A DNA stretch of 64,000 bases, taken from positions 1,736,001 through 1,800,000 of the forward strand of contig CM066293.1 of the NCBI GenBank assembly GCA_033816765.1. The letters are read 5' to 3'. Under the pieces are notes generated by a model. That model saw only the letters and a program-made list of their open reading frames with translations, was not told where the DNA came from and ran no database searches. Shown here piece after piece: positions 1 through 12,102 of the stretch (position 1 is its first letter; each line of letters opens with the position of its first letter). A program made the position numbers and the translations under genes. The stretch comes from Nothopassalora personata (Eukaryota; Ascomycota; Dothideomycetes; Mycosphaerellales; Mycosphaerellaceae).

Positions 1-143
1 GCGAGATTTGGTCCTTGTCGCCCACTTCGCTTCGACTGTTTCTCCCAACACCAACCCACCAAACGAAACATGAGGTACACAGATATGCACATGATGACGG
101 AGACATTCACTGACGCATCAAAAGCTCACCCCTTCGACCGAAC

Positions 144-2787
144 ATGTCAGCCGCCAACCGAGGCCGCCCTGCCGCAAGTGGTGGGAGAAAGCGAGGAAGG
201 GATGCAGACGATGACATCCCCTCAAGCAACGCACCGCCATCAAGTCGTACGTCCAGCACACACAGGTATAGAACATCACTGACAGGTCGTAGCGCCCGCA
301 TCATCACCACCCGTCTTCCCACAAGGCGATGATATTGACGAAGATGACAACCTGGACCCTGAAGACCTGATCCAGGACATTGATGATGCAGACGAGATGG
401 CCGAAGACGATGCTGGCATTGATCTGTTCGGTGACAACTTTGATCGCGACTATGAGCGGCGAGAAGAGCAGGGCTACATTGGCGCAGATATCGATGATGA
501 CGAGGACTACGATCAGATGGATCCAGCCGCCAGGAGAGCCCTCGAAGCACGACTCAATCGACGGGATAGAGAGCTGGCACGTGAGCGAAAAGTGCCGAAT
601 GCTTTCTTGCCAGACGAAGAAGAGGATTTCATGGATCTCACACGCCAACCCCGCAGACGAAGACACAGATTCGATGAAGAACAGGACGATATCGACATGC
701 ACGAGGACATCATGAACGAGGAACTTTCGCTCGAGGCACTGGCAGATGTCAAAGCTAGCAGCTTGACGGACTGGGTCTCGCAACCAGCCGTGCATAAGAC
801 GATTGCTCGCGAGTTCAAGGCCTTCTTGACCGAGTACACTGACGCGTCTGGAACTTCTGTCTATGGTGTGCGCATTCGGACGCTGGGAGAAGTTAACGCA
901 GAATCACTGGAAGTCGACTGGGAGCATCTTTCAGAGTCGAAGCCTACACTCGCATATTTCTTGGTCAACGTGCCCACAGAAGTGCTGCCAATCTTTGATG
1001 CAGTCGCGCTGGAAGTGGCTCTGTACCATTACCCAGATTACGAGCGCATCCATTCGGAGCTACACGTTCGCATCACAAATCTGCCAGTCTCCTACACTCT
1101 TCGACAGCTGCGACAGAGCCATCTCAACTGCTTACTGAGAGTCAGCGGTGTCGTCACAAGACGGACAGGCGTCTTCCCACAGCTCAAATACGTCAAGTTC
1201 GACTGCACGAAATGTGGTATCACGCTCGGACCATTCCCACAGGACAGCAATGCAGAAGTCAAGCTTTCCTTCTGCCAGAACTGCCAGTCTCGAGGCCCTT
1301 TCACGCTGAACAGCGAGAAGACCGTGTACCGCAACTACCAGAAACTCACCCTACAAGAGTCACCCGGCACAGTCCCAGCAGGTCGTCTTCCGCGGCATCG
1401 CGAGGTCATACTGCTTTGGGACTTGATCGATTCTGCGAAGCCTGGTGAAGAAGTCGAGATTACTGGTATCTACCGCAACAACTACGACGCACAGCTGAAT
1501 AACAAGAACGGTTTCCCAGTGTTTGCGACAATACTGGAGGCGAATCATGTGGTCAAGTCCCACGATCAGCTTGCAGGCTTCAGACTGACAGAGGAGGACG
1601 AGCGAGAGATTCGTGCTCTGAGCAGAGACCCAAAGATTGTCGACAAGATCATAAGCTCGATCGCACCATCCATCTATGGTCACGATGACATTAAGACTGC
1701 GGTCGCCTTGTCGCTATTTGGTGGCGTCTCGAAAGAAGCTCAAGGCAAGCACTCGATTCGTGGTGACATCAACATCCTCCTACTCGGAGATCCGGGAACA
1801 GCCAAATCGCAAGTGCTCAAGTACATTGAAAACACCGCACATCGGGCTGTCTTTGCCACAGGTCAAGGTGCATCGGCTGTCGGTCTGACCGCTTCCGTAA
1901 GGAGGGATCCGCTCACTTCAGAATGGACTCTGGAAGGTGGTGCTCTTGTGCTTGCTGACAAGGGAACTTGCCTGATCGATGAGTTTGACAAGATGAACGA
2001 CCAAGACCGAACGTCTATCCATGAAGCTATGGAGCAGCAAACTATCTCCATCTCCAAGGCGGGCATCGTGACAACACTGCAAGCGCGCTGTGCAGTCATC
2101 GCAGCTGCCAATCCCATCGGCGGGCGCTACAATGCTACTGTACCCTTCAGCCAGAACGTCGAGCTCACTGAGCCCATTCTGTCTCGTTTCGACATCCTGT
2201 GTGTTGTTCGTGACACCGTCGATCCAGCTGAGGACGAGCGCCTCGCCAACTTTGTGGTCAACAGTCACGGCCGAGCACACCCTGTCATGAGCTCTGCACT
2301 TGGAGCACAGACACAGACTACAACAGTCGAAGACAGCAAAATGGACGTCGATGGCGAAGAGAGTCAAGCGGCTGGCAGACCCCAGACTGAGATTCCTCAA
2401 GAGCTGTTGCGGAAGTACATCTTGTACGCCCGTGAGCACTGTCGTCCCAAACTGTACCAAATCGATCAAGACAAGATTGCTCGACTTTTCGCAGACATGC
2501 GACGCGAGTCGCTCGCCACGGGTGCGTACCCAATCACTGTGCGTCATTTGGAGTCGATTTTGCGTATCAGCGAGTCGTTCGCCAAAATGAGGCTCAGCGA
2601 GTATTGCAACGCAGTCGACATCGACCGAGCTATTGCCGTGGCTGTTGACAGCTTCGTAGGCTCACAGAAGGTGAGTTGTAAGAAGGCCCTGGCGCGCGCA
2701 TTCGCCAAATACACCCTGAGCAGGCCAGGTGCGGTGCGTAACAGGGGTGGCAGAGGCAGGAGGGAGGAGGTTAGTGTGGGCGCGTGA
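144..2787 (+). CDS. MCM2: DNA replication licensing factor Mcm2
   Basis: Subunit of the MCM2-7 replicative helicase, which loads at origins in G1 and unwinds DNA in S phase (known for the family). Two exons are inferred, 144-246 and 293-2787, with a 46-nt intron (GTACGT..TAG, branch-like CTGAC); this gives 865 residues, the usual Mcm2 length. The acidic N-terminus runs into the GEDLFGDN-like motif (here IDLFGDNFDRDYE). A C2C2 zinc finger lies near residues 339-365. The AAA+ domain has Walker A GDPGTAKSQ near 533, Walker B LIDEFDKM near 595 and arginine finger LSRFD near 664. The C-terminus has the winged-helix region ending in CKKALARAFAKYT. The ATG at 144 is chosen because it keeps the N-terminal extension in frame across the intron; the ATG at 397 would cut off the acidic tail. 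An upstream ATG at 70 opens an overlapping out-of-frame ORF to 282. Identity is very secure; the first intron is my inference. Confidence 0.96.
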
Positions 2788-3440
2788 GCGTTGATATGGA
2801 GAAATGTCTAGAGTCTAGGACACTGGTTGGCGCTCTCGGGGTTCGTTCATGGGACGTTGCGGTGGGTGATGGGTGTAATGCATGACGCGCTGCTTGGTCA
2901 AGAACTGTCGATGTATAAAGTTGAAGAATGAAGATGTGCTTTGAACCACGTTTTGATCCAGCCAACAGGCCGATCTGTGTCCTTTGCGCTCGGTCGAGGT
3001 TATATTCGAGCCATGTTTGAGAGAGATTTCATGGACGCCTTTGCAGGGCGCTCGAAGGCCACGGTTCTACCCGCGCGGGCTGGAGGACGATCGTAGCTCT
3101 TGACAAGCCTATGGATTCTGGAGCGACCATATTTCGCCTTCATGACTCTCAGAAAGTCTAGCATATAATCTGGACGAAGTGATGTGCCTTGGACTCAGCT
3201 GGCCCGAAAGCCTCTCCCATTCCCATCCAGGAAGATATCATGGCCCATTGGACCTGGAGTGGACTCGCAAATTAATGCTCCTCGGAACCCCCCTACACAA
3301 GGGAGACCTTGCCATTTGATGCAGTTCATCATCCACATTTAACACCTCATAATCGATAGCCAGCATGCTTGGCTACAAGAAGCCAACATCGGGTAATGAA
3401 TGCCAGGTGCGAGTGTCTCTCGAGCCACAGCGCCATCGTC
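2788..3440. other. Intergenic region after MCM2
   Basis: This stretch holds the MCM2 3' flank. I see no reading frame with recognisable domains, no tRNA and no repeat here. Confidence 0.6.
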
Positions 3441-4110
3441 TGAAGCACTGGAGTGGATGCAGGACATGCCTGGAAAGTACTAGTAGCCACGTCCCCGGAC
3501 GGTATCGTGCGAATGGATATGCTTGACTTGCCAATCCTGGCAGAATGGGTTCGGCATCGTGCTGCAGCTCAGAAGGAGCGATGTCTTCTCCAGGAATTAC
3601 TTCAGAGGCAGCATAGATCGTGGACATTGCAAGCTCGTTTTGGAGTGCGAGATCTTCCGGGGCCTCTATCTGAGAGCAGCACGTAGGAGTTTTCCTCGAG
3701 CCACTACTGGTCGTAGGTCCGATGTTGGCCTTGATAGGGATGCTCCATCGCGATGGATTCGCTCATACATGCGACAGAGGCCTTATCGCTTGTCATCCAC
3801 AAGACGAGACGAGACGATTTCTTAAGCGTCAAAGCGACTACCTGAAACTTGTCGAGAAGAAGGGTAAATGGGACAAGTTGGCGAAGAGGCTTGGCACGGA
3901 TGTGTTCGTGATGGTACCTGCAGACGCAGACACGAAAGAGCACGTCTCACTCATCAACCTCATGATCTTGGGATACACCAGCGAAAAAGCCTTCCGAAAG
4001 ACCACTGCTGGCGACAGTTCGTGATGCAGATGCAAGACTTTGATCGGGGGTATCTCCCAGAGAAGGAGCGGCGTACGTCGACTGATGCGCTCTTAAGGCC
4101 TTTGTCTTGG
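3441..4110 (+). other. Possible decayed coding segment, unknown
   Basis: Several short + strand frames follow one another without a single continuous ORF. The best is about 3826-4021, where a Lys-rich stretch (FLKRQSDYLKLVEKKGKWDK) and a following GTDVFVMVPADAD segment read like real protein. Neighbouring frames at 3453-3686 and 3523-3825 overlap it out of phase. This could be a frameshifted relic of a lineage-specific gene, a spliced gene I cannot assemble, or chance. I do not recognise a family. Confidence 0.2.
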
Positions 4111-4370
4111 TAGTTGACGAGCGGGGCAAGTAGTAGCAAGCTGGTACCAAAAGGTTCGTGAGATATGCAATGCCGGATGGCATAGAATGGAGTGTGGGCC
4201 CACCTTGGTATGTACTTGGCCTATTCATCTGCTTCATTCCACTACACTCACGATCGGCGCAAAGGCCCCGTACTTACGTTCAAGCCATCATATCATGTTC
4301 AAGCCCAGACTCTGTCACCATCCCTCCAGCATCACCATCAGAATCTAACCCTTCCCTTCCCTCCCCTACC

Positions 4371-5793
4371 CTACGAACTCGCCTTGGCGCAGCTTCCCAG
4401 ATTCCTCTTCTCGACCTTCGCCCCGGGCATAATGTCAAAATCAAAGATATCCACCGGCAACCCCAGCGTAGTACAAGCGTTCGGAATATCCACAATTCCC
4501 GCAATATGCCCCTCCACCGGAGCGCAACTCAACAACAAATAGACCTGATAATCATCGTACCCAAACCGTCTCAAATACTCAATCACCCTAAGGCAAGTCT
4601 GTCGATATGCCACAGTAGCATCAAGATAATGCTGCTTCCCATTCGAGTCCACGGAGAAACCTTCGAAGTAGATATGCCGTCCAGGGCCGAATTGGGGTTC
4701 AACAGGGCCGGGGATGTAGATGGGACTTTTGAGGCCGAGGTCGGACATGCCGTTTTTGATTACGGAGAAGTTGATGGTGATGACGCCTGCGATTTCGATT
4801 GCGCCGCAGAAGGAAATTTCGCCATCGCCTTGGGAGAAGTGGAGGTCGCCTACACTGAACTTTGCGCCCTTCACATGCACTGGCAGGTACACCTTCGAAC
4901 CTCTGGAGAGGTTCTTGATGTCGCAGTTTCCACCATGTTCGGGGCGGCCGGGGATAGTTCGTGCGCCTTCGTTTCCGACTTTCTTCTTAATCTCGTCTGA
5001 GGCGTTCCCGCCGGCGTGGACATTTACTGGCTCCGGTGGCTTGGCGACGTCGCGGGATCCAAGTTCGGGGTGGTTCTTGCAGGCTGAGATCAGCTCGCCT
5101 TCGCGCGTGTTCCAGGTGTTGAGGACTTCGGCGGAGGGGGCGCAGCCGAGGATGCCTGGGTGGATGAGGCCGGCGAATTTGACGCCGGGGATGTGGCGGG
5201 AGGTGCAGTGGATTCCTTCAAAGTCCCAGATCGCTTTGGCTCTGTGGGCGGCAGTGTCAGTGGGATTCTCCTGGAGCTGCGAAGAAGAAGTACTCACGGC
5301 TTCGGGTATGTCTCATCCAGGAAACCACCTCCATTCTCCTTCGCAAAGACACCAGTGAAGCCCCATGGCTGGCGCTCCAGGGGCTGTACATCTTGAATGT
5401 CTACCAGCAAGATATCACCAGGCTCTGCTGTCTCGATCTCAAAGGGTCCAGTCAAGTAGTGGATCCTCGTCAGATCTACATCTCTCATATCATCGGCAGA
5501 GTCATTGTTGCCGATCTGACCACCAGTCCAGTCAACGCATTCAATCTTGACAGTCTCATGGTTCTTGATCGTGCCGTAGGTCGGGATGTCGGGGTGCCAA
5601 CGGTTCTGTGCCGTCCTCGTTAGTTGATTGCTTCGGGTGTCGCTAGACCTTGATGGTCAGTTTGACGTACATGTAAATATGGCTCTGTGCCTGCATCCTT
5701 TGTGAGATCTACTTTTGCAGCATAACGGATCTGATGCTCGCCGCTTTTGACCTTCTCCTGAAAATCTTTCTGGTACTTGGTAGCAGCAGCCAT
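4371..5793 (-). CDS. Formamidase (FmdA/AmdA acetamidase family)
   Basis: Hydrolyses formamide to formate and ammonia in nitrogen acquisition, probably in the cytosol (family knowledge). Three exons on the - strand are inferred: 5671-5793, 5298-5605 and 4371-5241. The introns are 65 and 56 nt (GTACGT..CAG and GTGAGT..CAG), giving 433 residues, close to fungal formamidases. Conserved family blocks cross both junctions: LHNRWHP spans the first, and YPKPAKAIWDFEG spans the second. Other family blocks seen are DWTGGQIGNNDSADDMRDVD, GPFEIE, PWGFTGVF, HPGILGCAPS, HAGGN, VGDLHFSQGDGE and a C-terminal GSCAKASS. The ATG at 5793 is the first in frame, and no signal peptide is evident. UsgS lies upstream on the same strand and ends 600 bases away, so each gene has its own promoter. 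Confidence 0.92.
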
Positions 5794-6393
5794 TGTGACG
5801 AATGCTTTTCTTTGACAACGAAAGATGCGAAAGGAGCAGTGTCGACGAGGAGCGATGTAAACACTGGATCAACCCACCTACCTTGCTGCCGTCCTTCCAC
5901 CACTCCTCAAAGCGGGGTCAGTCCTGAATGATGCGTCGTGGCGGCGATAAGCCAAGCTGGAGCTGTACACCTACCAAGAGCAGACGTCGTGATCTTGGTA
6001 ACCCGCGTATCACGTTCCTGGGCGTAAGTAAAAAGGCTGATAAGGCGCGCGCGTAGACGAAGCTGTTACGTGGGTGCTTCGAAGCTATCGATTCTGCGGG
6101 GCAAGCTTTGGGAGCTGTCCTGGGTCCTGGTGGCTGTCTGACCAGGGTTGTGATCCAATGCCATGCCGCTAGTATCGCATCGTAATGCATGGCGCGGCGC
6201 GCGGACATGTGTATCTGAATACTGCTTGATGTCCTGTTGTGCTGGTCTACCAGAAAACTGCCACTAGAAGTATGCGGAGTTGTCTTGAAGGGAAGCGGAG
6301 TGCTTCGTACAAGCCGTGTCTCCAACACTCCACGTTGGTATGAGCGACTGCTCGATGCCTGGTGCGCTCTACGACGTACCCGGTCGGCAAAGT
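5794..6393. other. Intergenic: formamidase promoter side and UsgS 3' flank
   Basis: This contains the formamidase 5' flank and the UsgS 3' flank. I find no gene. Small overlapping frames on both strands show no domain or codon pattern that I trust. Confidence 0.55.
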
Positions 6394-7606
6394 CTAGGTG
6401 AACTCCTTGCCCAAAGTGCCAGTAATGTCCGGTCTGGCCTGCTTTTCACGTTTCGCGGTATTGAACTTATCCAGCGCGTCCAATGGCAACGACAGGAACT
6501 CGTGTTTGTTCTCCCATTTGACATCCCTCTTTTTAAACTCCTCCGCTTCTGCTGGTGCCGGAGGCGGCTCCGTGATCTTCGTGATGAGGTACGCTGTCGA
6601 GGCTTCTGCGACGCCATAGATGAGGACGCCGAGAAGTGGAATCTTCAGGAATACGAAGAAGGCGAGTGCGAAGCCATAGAGGACTCCTTCGCGGTCGTGG
6701 AACCACTTGCGTTTCTGCTCGGACGTGTATCGGATGCGGGAGAAGTATGGCTCGAGCTGTGCGGTGTTAGCGGATCAAAGCAGCGTGCTAGTCGAGAAAG
6801 GCATACCAGCTCTCGCATCAGACTTCTGCTAGAGAAGTAGCTCTGCAGGAACATGACCAGATACCGCTTCGGCAGGAACAGGGAACTCCCAAAGATTAAA
6901 ACAGCAGGCTGCATGCCGACCGCCTTGTTGAAGGTATAAAACGACGCCGCCGGCAGCACAAACCTCCCGACATACGGTATGAACGAAAGCAGATAAACCC
7001 CCAACGACAATCCCGCCTTCTTCCCGAACCTCATAAAGAACGCCGTCATAGCCTCTTTCGGATTCTTCTTCTGTGCCGTCTTCGCATGCTCGCTATAGAG
7101 TCGCAGGTTCGGGTAGTACATTGCTCGTAGTCCAGAGGGATCCTCACTCTGGTGCTTCTGCAGATATGTCTGGTCGACCCATTGCAGCGAGTTCATGAAC
7201 ATCTGGTCCATGGCGGGGCTGATGTGGCGCATGAAGGTCATGAGGAAGAAGGGAACTTGGAGGACAGAGTGTTCGATGAATTCGATGCCGTCGATGATGT
7301 CTTCGTCCCATGTTGAGTTGGAGAGGTCGGTGAAGAGACCTAGGACGCGGAGGAGGACGCGGATGCCGAGTGTCTGAAAGTGTGTTAGTAGCTGTTTGCT
7401 TGGCTGGAGTGCTGAAGATATACTGGTATAGCAACCAGCAGCCTGATTGCAATGCCTGCTGCTACTGCCAGCGCTGCTTGTTTATAGTGCTCCGATGAGA
7501 ACAGGCCTGGATTCTGCAATGCTCTGTTGGCGCCGACGAGGGTGAGCTGGGCTCCTCGCACGATGGAATTGAGCTCGAAACTCCCAAAGGAGCCATAGTT
7601 GCTCAT
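6394..7606 (-). CDS. usgS: Transmembrane protein UsgS-like
   Basis: Fungal integral membrane protein of unknown biochemical role, resembling the protein annotated as UsgS in Aspergillus; the name is from memory of the family. Three - strand exons are inferred: 7424-7606, 6807-7373 and 6394-6756, separated by two 50-nt introns, all in phase 0, giving 370 residues. The family's conserved opening RGAQLTLVGANRALQNP follows the start. Further conserved blocks are FIEHSVLQVPFFLMTFMRH, SLRAMYYPNL-like, YLLSFIPYVGRFVLPAASFY and SSRSLMREL. The last of these joins LEPYFSRIRYTSEQKRKW across the second intron. Hydrophobic segments cluster near the N-terminus, mid-protein and around ILGVLIYGVAEASTAYLI-like sequence. 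The ATG at 7606 is the first that keeps the N-terminus compact. It diverges from INP1, which starts 477 bases away. Confidence 0.88.
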
Positions 7607-8082
7607 CGTGGACGGTTCCCGGGGGTTGCTTGGTTCATGTCTTACTCCGAACAAATCAAGCCTCCACGAATGCGACCAGATCTACGACGATCCGACATCC
7701 TTCCTGGTTGGGGGCAACGTCATCGGCCATCCTGCGTGGCTGCGGGGCTGTTGCCGCGTGGAAGACGCCTGAGGCATTGTTGACCGTCACGATTGACAAT
7801 CCCCTGGCCTCTGACATGTCAACATTCACTCACTCCCCAAGCTAAGAGACAAAGCGGCGATATTGTTGTTGGCGGACAAAGGTGTTCGCCTGACATGTGA
7901 ACGGCTGCGCGTCCCACCCGTAGCTTTGCGCCTCCCCGGGCGACCGTTGTGACTAGAGAGCTATTACTGGAACCCTCATTCCAGCCATCCAAGGAGACAA
8001 TCACTGACTGTTCTCTACTCATTCGACCTACCTTCTCTCAACCGCACCATCGTCCGCACATGTCAGTCACAACGTTGCCGTC
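7607..8082. promoter_or_regulatory. Divergent intergenic region between usgS and INP1
   Basis: This 476-base gap separates two divergent genes, so it must hold both promoters. No clear TATA box stands out. An ATG at 8060 lies upstream of the INP1 start in another frame and overlaps it, so it is a possible upstream ORF. Confidence 0.5.
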
Positions 8083-10200
8083 ATGTCGACCGCGGCACCG
8101 AAAACGCCTGAGCAAACACCCCGAAAAGTCGCCCTGAACCGATCGTTCACGCTGCCCTCGAAGATTGCGACAACGAGCCGAGCGACGCCGAATGCTGAGA
8201 TAGGAGCTGCTGAGGGGATCGAGACGTTGTACACACATTCCAACGCGAAGGTCATCAAGTTTACAACGACTGCGACATCGCGACCAGGGAGCAGTACGGG
8301 CACGCCGAGTCCTGGTGGTGTTCAAGGACAACAGGGAACATTGCCATGGGCGACACTCACCGAGCAGACCCTGGCCGCCGGGCCTCTGGAGATCTATCGC
8401 GTGCCGGGCAGTGTGTCGTTTCTTCATTCCGGCAGTCTGCTACACGCCATCTTGCCTAGGAGCAACTGCTGGTGTGTCGATGGAGTTAGCAAGTTTGCAA
8501 TGCGGGTCTTACCTGACACATACTACCGCATTGAGCTGCCTGGAGAGTCGCCCGAGGATCTGGAGAAGGTGGAAGAGTTCAAGGAGTGCCTAAAGAAAGT
8601 GTTGTTCTACGAGAGAACAGCGTGTCCATTCGCGAGGACGTTTGCAGTCGATTTACCCGTGGAGCCAGAGATACGCGTGAGGAAGAAGGTCAAGAGCCAT
8701 GGACGTGCCAAGAAGTGGAAGATGGACAGGGCATACAGCTGGAAGCCTGAGGACGGAGAGGAGCCATTGAGGAGGGGCAGTCAATCGTCAGGCAGTGCAA
8801 CAGGGTCAGACGTGGAAGGCTCGAGTTCGGCTGAGGATAACTCACCAGAGGTGCTGGAAGTGGCACATGCCGTGAAGCAGTTGACACTGAACACGCCCAC
8901 GAGACCGAGCGTTCGCGAACGTGCAATGGGCATCGATTTGAGGTCTGTGACTGCTCCTCCACATCTATCGCTGCAAGGCACGCCTCCACCACCCGCGCGG
9001 TTACGAGAAAGTCTTGCCCCAGCACCGTCAGAAAGACCAAGGTCACGATCACCGCAGCAAGGCCCGGGTGCGCTGAATCCGACGACTCTTAGACCTTACC
9101 AAGCGATACCCACGGATATGCCACCTTCGCCGCCGGATTCGAGCGCTGGACTGGACTCTGTGGAAGAGCCATCGCGGTCATTGCCGGAAATGGACTTGCT
9201 TACACAGTTGGACGTTGGCGACCTCGAGACAGCTGTGCCAGTCATCAGTAATGAGGTGGAAGACGACGAAGACCATGCAGCGAATGACCTAGAGCATTCT
9301 TCGCAACAGGGCGGCCAACAGTGGAACACTGGCCAAGATGCAGATGTGGAGAAGGATGGGCTGCAGGAGATACACGCACCTAGCCCGAGTGCCCACCAGG
9401 CAGTGTCTCGTCCCGAAGTACCAGATGAACCACGCGAAGCTCTGATCACAGAAGACGAAGCAATACCAGACGACTCGAACCTCGCATATGGGCGGGGAGA
9501 AAGCATACTTGACGATTCAATACTCAATACAGAAGCAGACACAGGGCACACAGAACCAGTACGATGTGAAGAGTGGTTCGGTCATGACACAGTCCTGGAA
9601 CAGAATCCCTTACCGGAAACCTTGACCAAAGACAACGACCCATACGCTCAAATCCAGGCCCGCATCCAAGCCCGCCGCAGCATCGGCGGTACGACTATCG
9701 GCCTGGCACCAAACACCAAACCTCCCACCCGCCGCTCCTCCTCCACCACAGTCTCGTCCCACTCGCTCTCATCCAAGAGATCAGACCTGTCTAGACGAAG
9801 CCACTCTTCCCAACAACAACAGCAAGCCTTCGCCACAGCCCTCGTGCGAAAAGCATGCGCAGTCTTTCTCGGACCTCCTGCATCCCTTGTCGCCATCATG
9901 CTACGGATCGCTGCAAGATTCGCGCGAGGTGCTTTCCCATTCTTCGAGAGTCCGACTGGTGTGGCGAGGAGAGTCCCAGGTAGCTTCGATCTCGACGGTA
10001 GTGATGTTGAGGAATTAGATGGGTTGGATTATGATGATGGGGAGTGGGGTGAGGACGATTTCGGGGTGCCGTTGAGAAGTCCGATCAGGTTGAAGGCGAT
10101 GGAGGAGGAGTTGGAGAGGACTTGGAATCGGGAGCAGGGGGTGGGGGTCAATGTGAATGTGAGGGAGAGGAAGCGGTGGGACGTTGGGATGGGGATTTGA
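8083..10200 (+). CDS. INP1: Inheritance of peroxisomes protein 1 (Inp1)
   Basis: Peroxisomal peripheral membrane protein that tethers peroxisomes to the mother-cell cortex and controls their partition (known for yeast Inp1). A single exon encodes 705 residues. The Inp1 domain is near residues 45-215. It shows LPWATLTEQTLAAGPLEIYR, SFLHSGSLLHAILPRSNCWC, FAMRVLPDTYYRIELPG and FYERTACPFARTFAVDLP. A basic stretch (KKVKSHGRAKKWKMDR) and a long acidic, Ser/Pro-rich, probably disordered region follow. There is a short poly-Gln run near residue 575 and a final conserved hydrophobic-basic segment (ALVRKACAVFLGPPASLVAIMLRIA). The Inp1 domain and the C-terminal block are both family features, so the call is firm. 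No intron is needed. Confidence 0.88.
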   Translation: MSTAAPKTPEQTPRKVALNRSFTLPSKIATTSRATPNAEIGAAEGIETLYTHSNAKVIKFTTTATSRPGSSTGTPSPGGVQGQQGTLPWATLTEQTLAAGPLEIYRVPGSVSFLHSGSLLHAILPRSNCWCVDGVSKFAMRVLPDTYYRIELPGESPEDLEKVEEFKECLKKVLFYERTACPFARTFAVDLPVEPEIRVRKKVKSHGRAKKWKMDRAYSWKPEDGEEPLRRGSQSSGSATGSDVEGSSSAEDNSPEVLEVAHAVKQLTLNTPTRPSVRERAMGIDLRSVTAPPHLSLQGTPPPPARLRESLAPAPSERPRSRSPQQGPGALNPTTLRPYQAIPTDMPPSPPDSSAGLDSVEEPSRSLPEMDLLTQLDVGDLETAVPVISNEVEDDEDHAANDLEHSSQQGGQQWNTGQDADVEKDGLQEIHAPSPSAHQAVSRPEVPDEPREALITEDEAIPDDSNLAYGRGESILDDSILNTEADTGHTEPVRCEEWFGHDTVLEQNPLPETLTKDNDPYAQIQARIQARRSIGGTTIGLAPNTKPPTRRSSSTTVSSHSLSSKRSDLSRRSHSSQQQQQAFATALVRKACAVFLGPPASLVAIMLRIAARFARGAFPFFESPTGVARRVPGSFDLDGSDVEELDGLDYDDGEWGEDDFGVPLRSPIRLKAMEEELERTWNREQGVGVNVNVRERKRWDVGMGI

Positions 10201-12059
10201 AAATTTCAGATCTGGTTGTGAAGGAGAAGATGAAGTGGCTATGAGTATGCCTGGATGTTCATGTTGATGATGTTTGGAACAATGCCATGTGTTTATGAGT
10301 GTGGTGCTTGGGCGTGGAAATGGAGAAGAGGCAGTGCCTCGATGGTACGGAATAGGAAGATGTGCGCATATTGTATCAACCAATTGGGACTTGAGAAAGC
10401 AGACGTGGTCCCGCATGACCGACGACTTACTACTGTAAGCATTCGCGACCGGGCAAGAGGACAGACAATGCGAACCAAACCACACTGCCCTCATAACAGC
10501 CAGCAATACATCATCACCTTTCTCAGCGTTCGGCGTCTGCCACCGACACAATTGTGCCCATCAACAGGCTTCCTCGCCATTGGCAGACGATCGGATGTCT
10601 CAGCACACTTATAAACTAGGTTCTTCTTCCGTTCACGCCTCCGCAATTCTCCTCAATAAACTCTCACACCGTCTTCGGTCCAATCATTGTTCATCCTCGA
10701 AGAAATGGGCCTCCACTGCTCGCTGTGAGTCCCGAGTGTAAAAGTGATGTTTGCGCTTCATATCACTGGCATATATGGTCCTGGCTACGACACGAGTTTA
10801 GGGTGATCAATTCGAGTTCCAAAGCTAAAAGTACTGCTCTCGCGCTCCAAGATGACTGGCTTGCAGGTGCGCATGAATTCAAAGGGGGACGTGTTAGCTC
10901 AGTCTCGACCATCACAGCAAGATCTCGAAGGAAAGATCTGTTCATGCAGAGACACCCGGTGTTGCGACTTCGCTACAGTACCTGAACATGTCATGCGTCA
11001 AGGCCTTTTCCTGAATGCGTATGCGCAACTCCGCTGGCAATTCGCGTAATCTACACATGGCGGTGCTGTCTGGCAGTGTTGCAATGTTGTGGTGTTGATG
11101 ATATGTCCGCGAATTAGGAACGAGAGGGTTGCAGGAAGAACAAACAGAGAATTGGGGTTTGTGCTTGAAGCTAAGCGTGCACAGGCCACAGCCAAGGTGA
11201 GGACCACCAAATTGTCACATGCAAATGACAGCACCACGGCGTCGAATCAATCTACCTTCTCCTTGCACATGATCTTGTAAACAATGTGAATAAATGTTGG
11301 CCCAGGATCCTCACGATGGATCACAAAATTTGAATCGTTGTTCTATCTAGAACCCCTCAAGTATAGGGCTGACTCGAGTAGAGATGGAGATGCGGGATCT
11401 GCAGAAAGCACGAGAGCTTGGACCATATGTCATGTGAACGTGATCGCCAAGGTTTCTAGTGTAATTTACGTGAAACTTATCATACTACTATCATACTCAA
11501 GCCTATGCGTAAAGAAAACCACGCTTTTGATAAAAATTTCTCTGGCTTTCCTCTGTGGCTGCCGACTCTGCCCACTACTCAAAGCTCCTCTGTGTGGCAT
11601 ACCGTCATGTTTTGAACACGAGAGTACCCTTTTCGATGCTCCCTATTGTCATGAGTGCCCTCACCCTCTTTCAAGTCCACTTCCTCAGTGGTTTGCGACG
11701 GGGAAGAGAGAGAGAGCAAAGGTGGTACTTATACTTAGTAATTGGAGTTGGCGAACGCACGGACCAACACCCACGTGGAGCACTCGAAGTGAATGCTCGC
11801 TAAAATCACGCTTGAATGGCATTCTCCCTTTCATGACCTCTATCTTCGTGTTATCAAAGCTCCGCTACATCAAGCAACGGCCTTTTCCGTCTTCTTGTCG
11901 ACCTTCAATGTCTTGCTCAGCTTTGCTGAGGACCATCATTGCTTGCTCTCGCGCCTCTACTGCTTCTTCAGTCGTCAGACTCGTCCTCCAGAACAGTGCA
12001 GCAGCTTGCAGCAGAGGATTGTAGGTGGACGGTGGGCGGATGGTGAGATTGCAGTCTAA
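10201..12059. other. Gene-free stretch between INP1 and the transposon island
   Basis: About 1.9 kb of ordinary composition, without the RIP bias seen to the right. Frames of up to 228 codons (11338-12024, +) show no domain, signal peptide or convincing protein-like composition. On the - strand about 11850-12050 a frame stays open up to the island edge and reads plausibly (Ala/Glu-rich), so a truncated gene end is possible but unsupported. Confidence 0.5.
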
Positions 12060-12102
12060 AAAAGAACTAAGGGCGGCTAGCTCGGCCCGCCTCCACGGTA
12101 CT

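Noticed and set aside
397..397. MCM2 start at 397
   Set aside because: It would drop the acidic N-terminus that is joined in frame by a good 46-nt intron from the ATG at 144.
5297..5297. Start of formamidase at the GTG of 5297
   Set aside because: That position is a GTGAGT splice donor; conserved family residues continue across it from an upstream exon.
11338..12024. 228-codon + strand frame beside the island
   Set aside because: No homology pattern, no domain, irregular composition; probably chance.
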